Shown piece by piece: positions 32,298-40,910 of a stretch of 44,356 nt of DNA. The stretch's first letter is position 1. Each line of letters starts with the position of its first letter. Under the pieces are notes generated by a model, which did not search any database, was not told where the DNA came from, and saw nothing but the letters and a program-made list of their open reading frames with translations. The translations under genes were made by a program, and so were the position numbers. This stretch comes from Lentisphaerota bacterium. Lineage in GTDB: Bacteria; Verrucomicrobiota; Lentisphaeria; Victivallales; Victivallaceae. The stretch lies in assembly GCA_015061685.1 (NCBI GenBank), contig SUWD01000022.1:1-44356 (forward strand), given 5' to 3'.

Positions 32298-32900
32298 ATG
32301 CCAACCGCAAGTCGAGCAAAACACAAATTCTGTCGCCGGATCGGCCAGTGCCTCTGGGGTGATCCGAAATGTCCGAGCGTCAAACGTCCGTACGCTGCCG
32401 GTCCGCACGGCAAAGGCCGTCGTGCCAAACTCTCCACCTATGGCGAATTGCTGATGGAGAAACAGAAACTCCGTAACTACTATGCTATCAGCGAAAAACA
32501 GCTCCGCATCGCTTTCACTAAAGCAAAAAGCGGCGAAGGTCAGACCCACGAAAAACTTTTCCGCAGTCTGGAACAGCGTCTGGATGCCATGGTTTATCGT
32601 GCCGGTTTCGCCCCGACCATCTTTGCTGCCAAACAGCTTGTCAACCATGGTCATGTCCTCGTTGACGGCAAACGCGTTGACCGCTCCAGCTGTCTGGTGA
32701 AAGAGGGTCAGGTTATCAGCATCAACGCTGAAAAATCCCCGAAACTTGCTGAAGTCGCCAAGAAAAACAACACCACCGCCCCGGCTTATATGGAAGTCGA
32801 TCTCGACAACCTCAAAGCTACTCTGGTGCGTGCCCCGCAGGTCGAGGAAATCCCCGTTGCGGTCAAGATCATGAGCGTTATCGAGTACTACGCCCGGTAA
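32298..32900 (+). CDS. rpsD: 30S ribosomal protein S4
   Basis: A 200-residue primary 16S rRNA-binding protein. The S4 RNA-binding domain is clear (EQRLDAMVYRAGFAPTIFAAKQLVNHGHVLVDGKRVD), and the N-terminus holds the HKFCRRIG...KCPSVKRPYAAGPHG element. The N-terminal zinc site seems altered: the classic protein has four Cys, and here Cys12, Cys18, Cys25 and perhaps His9 remain. It stands alone, away from rpsM-rpsK-rpoA, with its own promoter, leader hairpin and terminator. Start is fixed by AAAGGG. Confidence 0.97.
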   Translation: MPTASRAKHKFCRRIGQCLWGDPKCPSVKRPYAAGPHGKGRRAKLSTYGELLMEKQKLRNYYAISEKQLRIAFTKAKSGEGQTHEKLFRSLEQRLDAMVYRAGFAPTIFAAKQLVNHGHVLVDGKRVDRSSCLVKEGQVISINAEKSPKLAEVAKKNNTTAPAYMEVDLDNLKATLVRAPQVEEIPVAVKIMSVIEYYAR

Positions 32901-32923
32901 GTTCAGCGTATCACGCGACAATC

Positions 32924-32957
32924 AAAAAAGAGACTGTGTCAGGCAGTCTCTTTTTTT
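32924..32957 (+). terminator. intrinsic terminator of rpsD
   Basis: A6-GAGACTG (from 32924) and CAGTCTC pair around TGTCAGG and are followed by T7 (32951-32957). Confidence 0.92.
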
Positions 32958-32965
32958 GCCTCAAT

Positions 32966-32994
32966 TTGACAAATTCCAGCCGGGGAAGTATATT
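32966..32994 (+). promoter_or_regulatory. promoter of lipoprotein at 33040
   Basis: TTGACA (32966-32971) and TATATT (32989-32994), 17 bp apart, make one of the best promoters in the window, 45 bp before the start. Confidence 0.75.
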
Positions 32995-33039
32995 ATTGTT
33001 ATTCAGTATAACTGATCAATAATTGTCAGGAGAATAAAT

Positions 33040-33840
33040 ATGATCTCAAGAGTTTTTATACTTTTTCTGTCCGGAATTATTTTTTGCGGTTGTGCAAATA
33101 TCCCACGGGATCGCTCTTTCTACCAAGATATGCTTGAGCAATACCGCCTGCAATGTATATCGTATGCTGATTCACTGCTGCCAATTACAAATAAAAATAT
33201 TCCTGATGGCAAAATCCGGCATGGAAAAGCTATCATCAAAAATCTGATTTCGTATCATTCCGAAGATGCCTTTCTTTTCAATGGGGAAGCAATTTTGCAA
33301 ATTGGAAGTGGCAATGAACAATTTTTCTCCGATACCGCAGATGTATTCCTTTATGCAATATCTTACGGAATAAATATAAAAAGCGGAATCAGACATTGCC
33401 AGATATCCCCGATATTAAAATTCAAAATTCATGCTGCCGGAGAAACTGCCCTTACTGCTGATGATTTTGAATTGATCGATCCCCCTGAATTACAATCTGT
33501 CTGTAAACAATGCATACACACGATCAAATGGTTTCCCTTTCCCGGATATACAGTGGAACATATTCCTCAAGCTCCGGAATATTTTTCTCTGGTAAAATTA
33601 AAACAGATAAAACTGACCGGAAAACAGAACAAACTTTACTTGCGTTGTAAATTCCTTTTTCAAATGTTCTACCGGGACGGCAAAGGGTGTTTGCGGCAGA
33701 CTGCAAATCGTACTGCAATGCTCAAAGGAAATGCTGATACTGAATTTGATTTTATTTCTCAACAGGAATTTTCCGGTGCATTTCTGAAAATGCTCTCTAA
33801 TCAGGAAATCGAATTTGAAACCGGTTTGCCGGTAAAATAA
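33040..33840 (+). CDS. unknown lipoprotein
   Basis: A 266-residue protein with lipobox IFCGC at about residue 18 and AGGAG 8 nt before the start. The mature part has no motif I know; it is mixed alpha/beta with several Cys (SVCKQCIHTIKW, KLYLRCKFLF) that might form disulfides. It has its own good promoter and stands alone. Slightly more AT-rich codons than the neighbouring housekeeping genes and the intron remnant downstream suggest accessory origin. Confidence 0.7.
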   Translation: MISRVFILFLSGIIFCGCANIPRDRSFYQDMLEQYRLQCISYADSLLPITNKNIPDGKIRHGKAIIKNLISYHSEDAFLFNGEAILQIGSGNEQFFSDTADVFLYAISYGINIKSGIRHCQISPILKFKIHAAGETALTADDFELIDPPELQSVCKQCIHTIKWFPFPGYTVEHIPQAPEYFSLVKLKQIKLTGKQNKLYLRCKFLFQMFYRDGKGCLRQTANRTAMLKGNADTEFDFISQQEFSGAFLKMLSNQEIEFETGLPVK

Positions 33841-33849
33841 CTGAAGTTT

Positions 33850-34266
33850 TGAATCGAGAGCTCATTTCTCACACCACCGTACGTGTTGTTCGGCATACGG
33901 CGGTTCAGTAACTTATGTGCAGTTCATTGTACCGGATGAGGGTATCGTCATATCCCATCTGAATAATACATTTGTCAGTCAGGGTTCTCTTCAATATCCA
34001 ACTCTTGGATATATGCAAATACCCATTGCGGGTGTTTGCCAGACGGCGTCCCCGGTTTCTGCGGGTCAGCTCGCGGATTTCATTCCTGAACCTGTGCTTT
34101 GCGGATTGCCTGATGTGCACTCCTGCCGGGGCGGAAGCCGTAACTGTTTTCTGAAAATTCCTTCTCGAATTTCCACCTCACGATGGACACCCTTTACTTT
34201 CGCTGACAGTTCCTGCTGACAAGTCTGTACCGGACTTTCGCCGGCAAGTCAATGCACGTGCCGCAC
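33850..34266 (-). pseudogene. decayed group II intron with RT/maturase fragments
   Basis: The minus strand holds two pieces of a group II intron-encoded protein in different frames. KEFSENSYGFRPGRSAHQAI (about 34175-34110) is the RT2 block. NEIRELTRRNRG and then ANTRNGYLHISKSWILKRTLT, within 34120-33905, belong to the thumb/maturase end and the C-terminus. The catalytic YADD region and most of the RT are deleted. Behind the stop a domain V-like hairpin is seen (ACCGCCGTA pairing with TACGGTGGT, 33873-33906 on the minus strand). The 5' edge GTGCG (from 34266) fits the GUGYG start of group II introns and lies just after a terminator. Confidence 0.75.
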
Positions 34267-34273
34267 ATACCCC

Positions 34274-34315
34274 AAAAAAAATCACGCTCTGCAAAACTGC
34301 AAAGCGTGATTTTTT
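34274..34315 (-). terminator. intrinsic terminator of lipoprotein at 34332
   Basis: On the minus strand ATCACGCT...AGCGTGAT with an inner TGCA/TGCA pairing is followed by T8 (34274-34281). The group II intron remnant begins 8 bp behind the T run. Confidence 0.9.
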
Positions 34316-34331
34316 CAAAAGAACGTTTGAA

Positions 34332-35060
34332 TTACTCAACGTCGCTGATATCGATCCGGGCATTGACCTGGATTTCAGAACCGGTCAGGAAAACTTCGGC
34401 CACACCGATACCAAGACCTTTTACTTCGATCTCATTCTGATCGGCAAGCTCTTTGAAAAATGCGGGAGAACCGGCAACAGCCAGAACAGCATCTTTATTG
34501 ATTTCGCCGGCAGTCTCGCTGGCATTATCAGCCGGGAAGATAGCATCGGCTTCATCACCGACAGTGATCTGAAGCACTTTATCACTGACCAGAACAACGC
34601 TGTACTCAACTTTGCCTTTGATATTTTTGGCTTTGTCCGCACCGGTGATGATGGTGATGACTTTGCACTCATCAATTTCATCTTCTTCTACGTCAGTAAA
34701 GTCGGTTTTCTTGGCTTTTTTGGCGATCTTTTTGAAGACATCTTCAGCATTACCTTCATCCAGAACAACTACAGCTTTGAAATCGCCTTCATCCAGAACA
34801 TCGACACCCCAAACTGCGAAGTTACCGGAAAGTTCAGCCGGTTCGACATTGATGATCTCTTTAAGAGTATCGAGAACCCCTTTTTTGAAATTCTTGTCTT
34901 TCTGGGCAATTTCCCAAACCTTGCTGTCAAGCAGAGATTTGACATTACCATACAACACGACTTCGGCATCCTCGGCAACATACGCCAGAGAATTGTCAGA
35001 GCATCCGCAGAACACCAGCAACGCAAAAAACGCTGCACAAATAAGATTAAAAGCTTTCAT
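34332..35060 (-). CDS. unknown lipoprotein, acidic
   Basis: A 242-residue lipoprotein with lipobox VFCGC near residue 20, then an acidic alpha/beta protein containing YGNVKSLLDSKVW, AVWGVDVLDEGDFKAVVVLD, DEIDECKVITIITGADKAK and a TGSEIQVNARIDI end. The order resembles DUF3352-like or serpin-free envelope proteins, but I cannot name the family. ATG 35060 has AAGGAG 4 nt upstream; a longer frame to 35234 crosses the promoter (35114-35141). It ends in a strong terminator. Confidence 0.72.
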   Translation of the reverse strand: MKAFNLICAAFFALLVFCGCSDNSLAYVAEDAEVVLYGNVKSLLDSKVWEIAQKDKNFKKGVLDTLKEIINVEPAELSGNFAVWGVDVLDEGDFKAVVVLDEGNAEDVFKKIAKKAKKTDFTDVEEDEIDECKVITIITGADKAKNIKGKVEYSVVLVSDKVLQITVGDEADAIFPADNASETAGEINKDAVLAVAGSPAFFKELADQNEIEVKGLGIGVAEVFLTGSEIQVNARIDISDVE

Positions 35061-35113
35061 TTTTCTCCTTTCTATAAGATTTTTTGATTGAAAGCACCCT
35101 TTGGGCAAGGATA

Positions 35114-35141
35114 AATATATACCTCTTTTCTGCAATGTCAA
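35114..35141 (-). promoter_or_regulatory. promoter of lipoprotein at 34332
   Basis: On the minus strand TTGACA (35136-35141) and TATATT (35114-35119) are 16 bp apart, about 50 bp upstream of the start at 35060. Confidence 0.65.
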
Positions 35142-35233
35142 TGAATTTTTACAAAAAAACTTGTATTTTTTTAATTTCAGGTGTAACTTATGCTCCGGAA
35201 CATTATAATTGTAACTACCGGAGATATTTTGCA

Positions 35234-36196
35234 ATGAAAAGAATTCTGGTTACCGGAGGCGGAGGTTTCCTCGGCAGCTGGCTCTGTGAAAAACTGCTCG
35301 AAAAAGGCAATGAGGTCATCTGCCTTGATAATTTCTATACCGGCACCCGCCGCAATGTCTATCATTTGCTGGATAATCCGAAATTTGAATTGATCCGTCA
35401 CGATGTAACATTTCCCTTATACATAGAATGTGATGAAATTTACAACCTCGCCTGCCCTGCAAGCCCGATCCATTATCAGCGTGACCCCGTGCAGACGGTA
35501 AAAACCTGCGTCCACGGTGCAATAAATATGCTCGGTCTGGCAAAACGACTCAATGCCAAAATACTGCAGGCATCAACCAGCGAAGTTTACGGAGACCCGG
35601 CTATTCATCCGCAAGTTGAAGAGTATTGGGGAAATGTCAACCCCATCGGAATCCGCTCATGCTACGATGAGGGCAAAAGATGTGCCGAAACTCTTTTCAA
35701 ATGTTACCACATGCAGAATAACACAAGAATAAAAATCATCCGCATTTTCAATACCTATGGTCCGAGAATGCATCCGCATGACGGACGGGTGGTGAGTAAT
35801 TTTATTCTGCAGGCTCTCCAAAATCAGGATATCACCATCTACGGCGACGGCTCGCAAACCCGCAGTTTCTGCTACCGGGATGACCTTATTGACGGCATGA
35901 TGAGACTTATGGCAACCGGAGATGATGTCACCGGTCCGGTCAATGTCGGAAACCCCGGAGAATTCACCATTATCCAATTAGCAGAAAATGTTATTGAATT
36001 GACCGATTCAAAATCAAAAATCATCCGGATGCCGCTGCCGTCAGATGATCCAAAGCAGCGAAAACCGGATATTTCCAAAGCCAAAGAATTGCTCAACTGG
36101 CAGCCGGTCACCCCGCTGCGGGAAGGATTGAAAAAAACTATTGAGTATTTTGACGATCTTTTGAAAAGTGATCCGGAATTCTGCAAAGGTGAATAA
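35234..36196 (+). CDS. UDP-glucuronate decarboxylase (UDP-xylose synthase)
   Basis: A 320-residue extended-SDR enzyme that turns UDP-glucuronate into UDP-xylose. The NAD motif is [18 protein letters not shown] hallmarks follow: [50 protein letters not shown] with the catalytic Thr/Ser, and [11 protein letters not shown] (Tyr-xxx-Lys). Length is normal. A possible promoter is TTGTAT (35161-35166) with TAACTT 17 bp on. It starts a three-gene SDR cassette; the next gene begins directly after its stop. Confidence 0.94.
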   Translation: MKRILVTGGGGFLGSWLCEKLLEKGNEVICLDNFYTGTRRNVYHLLDNPKFELIRHDVTFPLYIECDEIYNLACPASPIHYQRDPVQTVKTCVHGAINMLGLAKRLNAKILQASTSEVYGDPAIHPQVEEYWGNVNPIGIRSCYDEGKRCAETLFKCYHMQNNTRIKIIRIFNTYGPRMHPHDGRVVSNFILQALQNQDITIYGDGSQTRSFCYRDDLIDGMMRLMATGDDVTGPVNVGNPGEFTIIQLAENVIELTDSKSKIIRMPLPSDDPKQRKPDISKAKELLNWQPVTPLREGLKKTIEYFDDLLKSDPEFCKGE

Positions 36197-37261
36197 ATGA
36201 AGAAAATTTTAGTTACCGGTGGAGCCGGTTTTATCGGATCCGCTCTGGTCAGATATATCATCAACAATACCAATGATGAAGTTTGTGTTGTTGATAAGTT
36301 GACCTATGCCGGAAATCCGGAAAACCTGAAAGAAATTTCCGATTCCAAGCGTTTTTCATTTAAAAAAGCTGACATTGCGGATTTTGCTGCAATGGAAAAA
36401 ATTTTCAATGATTTTCACCCGACAAATGTCATGCACCTTGCTGCGGAAAGCCACGTTGACCGTTCCATTGACGGACCGCAGGAGTTTATTCAAACCAATG
36501 TTGTCGGTACCGGCGTACTTCTGGAGTGTGCAAGAAAATATTTTTCAACGCTTACGGAAACAGAGAAAAACTCTTTCCGTTTTCATCACATTTCTACCGA
36601 TGAAGTTTACGGTTCTTTAGGAGAAAATGGATTTTTCACCGAAAACACGGCATACGATCCGTCATCTCCATATTCAGCGAGCAAAGCGGCATCTGACCAT
36701 CTGGTGCGGGCATGGGGAAGAACATTTCATCTGCCGGTTTTGATCACCAACTGTTCCAATAATTACGGCCCCTATCACTTCCCGGAAAAATTGATCCCGC
36801 TGATGATCCTCCATGCCTTGAGCGGCATGGAGCTGCCGGTTTACGGAAAAGGCAATCAGATCCGTGACTGGCTTTATGTCGATGATCACGCCAGAGCTTT
36901 GTATCTGGTTTCCGATAAAGGTGTTCCCGGGGAAACTTATAATATCGGCGGCAATAACGAAAAAACCAATTTGGAAGTTGTTCACACCATTTGTTCCATT
37001 CTGGATGAATTAACTCCACGCTGTGACGGCAAAAGCTATGCTTCACAGATCGTCCACGTCGCTGACCGCCCCGGACACGATCTGCGTTACGCCATTGATG
37101 CCGGGAAAATCACCCGGGAACTGGGTTGGAAACCAATGGAATCATTTGATACCGGGATCCGGAAAACGGTAAAATGGTATTTGGAAAACAAAGATTCGTG
37201 GTGCTCAAGAGTCCTAAACGGCGAATACCGCATGGAAAGGCTTGGCAAAGAGATAAAATGA
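36197..37261 (+). CDS. rfbB: dTDP-glucose 4,6-dehydratase
   Basis: A 354-residue SDR enzyme forming dTDP-4-keto-6-deoxyglucose. Seen are [45 protein letters not shown], the catalytic Asp/Glu region [26 protein letters not shown] (Tyr-xxx-Lys) and [19 protein letters not shown]. All are diagnostic for RfbB. The rmlA, rmlC and rmlD genes are not adjacent, so whether the end product is rhamnose is open. It overlaps the next gene by 4 nt. Confidence 0.94.
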   Translation: MKKILVTGGAGFIGSALVRYIINNTNDEVCVVDKLTYAGNPENLKEISDSKRFSFKKADIADFAAMEKIFNDFHPTNVMHLAAESHVDRSIDGPQEFIQTNVVGTGVLLECARKYFSTLTETEKNSFRFHHISTDEVYGSLGENGFFTENTAYDPSSPYSASKAASDHLVRAWGRTFHLPVLITNCSNNYGPYHFPEKLIPLMILHALSGMELPVYGKGNQIRDWLYVDDHARALYLVSDKGVPGETYNIGGNNEKTNLEVVHTICSILDELTPRCDGKSYASQIVHVADRPGHDLRYAIDAGKITRELGWKPMESFDTGIRKTVKWYLENKDSWCSRVLNGEYRMERLGKEIK

Positions 37262-38247
37262 GAGACTATTCATTGACAGGGAAAAAAATTCTGGTTACCG
37301 GCGGTGCCGGTTTCATCGGATCAAATTTGACCGGCACACTGCTTGCTCTGGGCAATAAAGTAACGGTACTGGATAATTTTTCCACCGGAAAAAGAGAAAA
37401 TCTTGCCGATTTCATCAGCGATCCGGCTTTTGATTTGATTGAAGGTGATATCCGGGATCCGGAAATCTGCCGTCAAGCAGTTGAAAAAGTTGACTTTATC
37501 CTGCATGAAGCTGCTCTAGGCAGCGTCCCCCGGTCGATAAAAGATCCGGCAACGACCACGGCGGTCAATGTTTCCGGATTTGTCAATATGCTTATGGCAG
37601 CAAAAGATGCCGGGGTGAAGCGTGTCGTCTATGCCTCAAGCAGTTCGGTCTATGGAGATTGTACCGATTCGCCTAAAGTGGAAAACCGTACCGGGACTCC
37701 GCTTTCACCGTACGCTTTGACAAAAAGTATTGATGAACAGTTTGCCGCAAATTTCATAAAAGTTTACAATATGGAATGTATCGGGCTGCGTTACTTCAAT
37801 GTTTTCGGCAAACGGCAGGATCCCGACGGAGCTTATGCAGCAGTAATACCGAAATTTTCGGCGGCGTTGATCAAACATCAATCCCCGGTAATCAACGGGG
37901 ATGGTTCATACAGCAGAGACTTCACTTATATCGAGGATGTAATACAAGCCAATATTCTCGCTCTGCAAACGGAAAATTGTCAGGCAGTCAATACGGTGTA
38001 TAATGTTGCCGGCGGCAAAGAGACTTCGCTTAATGAATTATTTGCCTCCCTGCAAAAGGAACTGGGAAAATTTGATCCGGAAATCACCAAAACCCAAGCT
38101 GTTTACGGTCCGGTGCGTCAGGGAGATATCCCTCACAGCCTCGCCGATATTTCCAAAGCCGGAAAACTTTTGGGATATAAACCGGAATTTACCATTTCGC
38201 AAGGTCTTGAATTGACTGCGAAATGGTATTTCGAGCATCTTTCCTGA
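37258..38247 (+). CDS. UDP-N-acetylglucosamine 4-epimerase-like (WbpP type)
   Basis: A 329-residue SDR enzyme. [13 protein letters not shown] is the NAD motif; [27 protein letters not shown] (catalytic Ser) and [14 protein letters not shown] (Tyr-xxx-Lys) and [14 protein letters not shown] fit the WbpP/TviC group, which interconverts UDP-GlcNAc and UDP-GalNAc (or their uronic acids). Substrate choice needs testing. ATG 37258 overlaps the rfbB stop (ATGA). The convergent epmA gene ends 12 bp further on with no terminator between. Confidence 0.88.
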   Translation: MRDYSLTGKKILVTGGAGFIGSNLTGTLLALGNKVTVLDNFSTGKRENLADFISDPAFDLIEGDIRDPEICRQAVEKVDFILHEAALGSVPRSIKDPATTTAVNVSGFVNMLMAAKDAGVKRVVYASSSSVYGDCTDSPKVENRTGTPLSPYALTKSIDEQFAANFIKVYNMECIGLRYFNVFGKRQDPDGAYAAVIPKFSAALIKHQSPVINGDGSYSRDFTYIEDVIQANILALQTENCQAVNTVYNVAGGKETSLNELFASLQKELGKFDPEITKTQAVYGPVRQGDIPHSLADISKAGKLLGYKPEFTISQGLELTAKWYFEHLS

Positions 38248-38259
38248 CCGGGATAAAGT

Positions 38260-39147
38260 CTATTCAAAAATCACTTCTGCAATATCATACGCATCGCAGA
38301 AGATCATACACAGACGGTCAAAGCCGATGGCACAACCGGAACTTTCCGGCATCCCCTGCTCCAGAGCTGTCAAAAAATCTGTGGCTTCCGGATAAGGGTG
38401 CATCCCCTGCGATGCCCGGAACTTCAGAGCTTCATCAAAGCGACGGCGTTGTTCAGCAGCATCGGTCAATTCACCGAAGGCATTGCCCAGCTCCATTCCC
38501 CGAATATAAAGCTCCCAGCGTTCTGCGACCCGGTTATCTTTGGCACTCAATCGGGAAAGCGACGCCCGGTTCGCCGGATAATCAATGAGAAATTCCGGAC
38601 ATTCTCTGCCCAATTCCGGCTCAACTTTCAAAACCATCAATTCATCAAATGAACCATCCGCATCAGCTTCAAATGCTGAAACTCCGGCATATCTGCGGAA
38701 TGCCTCGTCAACAGAAATAAAACTGTAACGACTCAAATCAACCGGATTTCCCTGGTAATTTATCCGGCAGGTTCCCAAAACTTCATCTGCCGCCGAAGCG
38801 ATCATCTCCGCAGTAAATTCAGCCAGTTTGCGGTAATCCCATTGAATGGCATAATACTCCAGAATAGTAAATTCCTCACGGTGTTTTCTGCCTTTTTCCT
38901 CCGCCCGGAATGCCGGTCCGATCTGAAAAATACGCTCCATTCCGCAGCAGAGCATCCGTTTCATTGCCAACTCCGGACTGGTTCGTAAAAATTCGCCCTC
39001 GCTGACGACAGATTCAATATACTCTTCCGGTGCAGGTGCCGGAATTTTCACTGCAGTGGAAACTTCAAGGAAATTTTCTGAATAAAAGGCGTTCCGCAGA
39101 GCCTTTAGAAGTGCGGAACGCCGGATCAAATTAGCTTTGTTGATCAT
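38260..39147 (-). CDS. epmA: EF-P lysine lysyltransferase (EpmA/GenX)
   Basis: A 295-residue class II LysRS-like enzyme lacking the anticodon-binding domain. It attaches beta-lysine to a lysine of elongation factor P. Class II motifs are FLRTSPELAMKRML, IFQIGPAFRAEEKGRKHREEFTILEYY and, at the C-terminus, SSGCAIGFDRLCMI. Length fits EpmA rather than full LysRS (about 500). EF-P and EpmB genes are not in the window. The start overlaps the prfB stop (ATGA). Confidence 0.92.
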   Translation of the reverse strand: MINKANLIRRSALLKALRNAFYSENFLEVSTAVKIPAPAPEEYIESVVSEGEFLRTSPELAMKRMLCCGMERIFQIGPAFRAEEKGRKHREEFTILEYYAIQWDYRKLAEFTAEMIASAADEVLGTCRINYQGNPVDLSRYSFISVDEAFRRYAGVSAFEADADGSFDELMVLKVEPELGRECPEFLIDYPANRASLSRLSAKDNRVAERWELYIRGMELGNAFGELTDAAEQRRRFDEALKFRASQGMHPYPEATDFLTALEQGMPESSGCAIGFDRLCMIFCDAYDIAEVIFE

Positions 39148-40235
39148 TGCTGTTTCAAATATGCCTCTATAAAGCGATCAATGTCACCATCCAATACTCC
39201 GGAGGTATCACTGGTTTCGACATCAGTTCGCAAGTCTTTAACCATCTGGTAAGGCTGGAGAACGTAGCTGCGGATCTGACTGCCCCAGCCATTCTCCATC
39301 TGCTCGCCACGCAAAGCGGCAGCAGCTTCACGGCGTTTGCGTTCTTCAATTTCAAAAAGGCGGGCTTTAAGCATTTTCATTGCCGTTGCCCGGTTTTTGT
39401 GCTGTGAACGCTCATTCTGACAACTGACCACAATACCACTGGGCAAGTGGGTGATCCGCACTGCCGAGTCAGTAGTATTGACGTGCTGACCGCCGGCACC
39501 GCTGGAACGGTAAGTATCGATCCGCAAATCAGCTTCATTGACTTCAATATCAATATCATCATCGATTTCCGGGAAAACATCCACCGAACAGAAACTGGTG
39601 TGGCGACGGGCGTTGCTGTCAAAAGGAGAAATACGCACCAGACGGTGAACACCATTTTCCCCTTTGCAGTAACCATAGGCAAATTCCCCCATGATGTGCA
39701 GCGTCGCACTGCGGATACCGGCCTCATCACCGGGCTGATAATCAATAAGTTCCTCTTTCCATCCACGACGTTCAGCGTAACGGCGGTACATACGGAAAAG
39801 CATACTTCCCCAGTCGCAGGACTCAGTACCGCCTGCTCCGGCATGGATAGTCAAATAAAAGTTGTTGCGGTCAAAACGGCCGGAAAGAAAACTGACAATT
39901 TCAAGTTTATCCAATTCGGCTTCCAATGCCGGCAATTGTGCTTCGGCTTCAGCGACAAAAGCCTCGTCCTCGGCGGCAAATTCCAATGCCGTACCGAAAT
40001 CATCCAGAGAACTCTCCATTTTGCGGAAAGGAGTGATGATATTACGGCAGGAAGATACTGCCGCAATGGTATTCTGGGCGGCTTCTTTGTCGTTCCAGAA
40101 ATCCGGAGCATTCATTTTTTCTTCCAGTGCGGCAAGTTCACTCTCTTTTTCCTCGATTTTAAGAAAACCCTCAACTTGCAGCAACCGGGACTTATAATCG
40201 TTTTCTTTCTGGCGTAATTCTTCTATCGTCAGCAT
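39144..40235 (-). CDS. prfB: peptide chain release factor 2
   Basis: A 363-residue factor releasing peptides at UGA and UAA codons. The stop-codon recognition motif SPF (ISPFDSNARRHTSF, about residue 203) and the catalytic GGQ (GAGGQHVNTTDSAVR, about 249) are intact. The N-terminus reads in one frame, so the usual programmed +1 frameshift around codon 25 is absent. ATG 40235 is chosen (GGAGAG upstream); it overlaps the end of the NifU-like gene by 7 nt. An earlier GTG at 40259 lacks a ribosome site. Confidence 0.96.
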   Translation of the reverse strand: MLTIEELRQKENDYKSRLLQVEGFLKIEEKESELAALEEKMNAPDFWNDKEAAQNTIAAVSSCRNIITPFRKMESSLDDFGTALEFAAEDEAFVAEAEAQLPALEAELDKLEIVSFLSGRFDRNNFYLTIHAGAGGTESCDWGSMLFRMYRRYAERRGWKEELIDYQPGDEAGIRSATLHIMGEFAYGYCKGENGVHRLVRISPFDSNARRHTSFCSVDVFPEIDDDIDIEVNEADLRIDTYRSSGAGGQHVNTTDSAVRITHLPSGIVVSCQNERSQHKNRATAMKMLKARLFEIEERKRREAAAALRGEQMENGWGSQIRSYVLQPYQMVKDLRTDVETSDTSGVLDGDIDRFIEAYLKQQ

Positions 40236-40822
40236 TTTTTCACACTCTCCAGTTTCCACATGTCATCCAGCAGACGCTGAATCGCCCCCAGACAGGAGCC
40301 GCAGGCACCGCCGGCTTTGCAGTAATTGGTGATCTCCTCTGCCTTGTGAAGATCATTCTCCTTGGCAACACGCAAAATTTTCAAATCTGTTACACCGAAA
40401 CATTTGCAGATCAGTTTGCCGTCATGATCATCCAGCTTTTCAAAGGGATTGGGTTCACCTTTATAATCGGCTATCGCCGCCTGAAGTGCCTCCATGCCCA
40501 TAACCGAACAGTGCATTTTTGCTTCCGGCAATTCGCCAAGCAGCTTGACAATATCCTGATTGGTAACACTGGCGGCCTCTTCCAAAGTCATCCCTTTGAT
40601 CAATTCAGTAAGAGCGGAACTGGAAGCGATGGCACTTGCACAACCGAAAGTTTTGAATTTAACATCTGCGATCCGGCCCTGATCGTCCAGTTTAAAAGTA
40701 AGTTTCAAAGCATCTCCGCAAGCGGCATTGCCCACCTGCCCGGTACCGTCGGGATTCTCCACCTCGCCCACATTGCGGGGATTCATAAAATGGTCAATAA
40801 CCTTATCTGTGTAGTTCCACAT
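40229..40822 (-). CDS. NifU-like iron-sulfur scaffold (IscU domain plus BFD domain)
   Basis: A 197-residue protein in two parts. Residues 1-125 are an IscU scaffold with Cys35 (AACGDALK), Cys61 (FGCASAIASSSALTELIKG) and Cys105 (MHCSVMG). Residues 135-185 are a BFD-like [2Fe-2S] domain with Cys139, Cys141, Cys174 and Cys177 (CKCFGVTD, GGACGSCL). That is NifU without its C-terminal Nfu domain. The partner cysteine desulfurase is not adjacent. ATG 40822 follows AAGGA; prfB starts inside its last codons. Confidence 0.92.
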   Translation of the reverse strand: MWNYTDKVIDHFMNPRNVGEVENPDGTGQVGNAACGDALKLTFKLDDQGRIADVKFKTFGCASAIASSSALTELIKGMTLEEAASVTNQDIVKLLGELPEAKMHCSVMGMEALQAAIADYKGEPNPFEKLDDHDGKLICKCFGVTDLKILRVAKENDLHKAEEITNYCKAGGACGSCLGAIQRLLDDMWKLESVKKC

Positions 40823-40910
40823 TTTATTTTTCCTTAAAAGTTCTATTATTTCAAAATGACCGGGAAACAGTATGCCTGATTTCGTATCAAAAACCTTTCC
40901 CCAGACTTTC

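Noticed and set aside
40160..40259. Programmed +1 frameshift in prfB
   Set aside because: The frame is continuous through the region where the UGA site would be.
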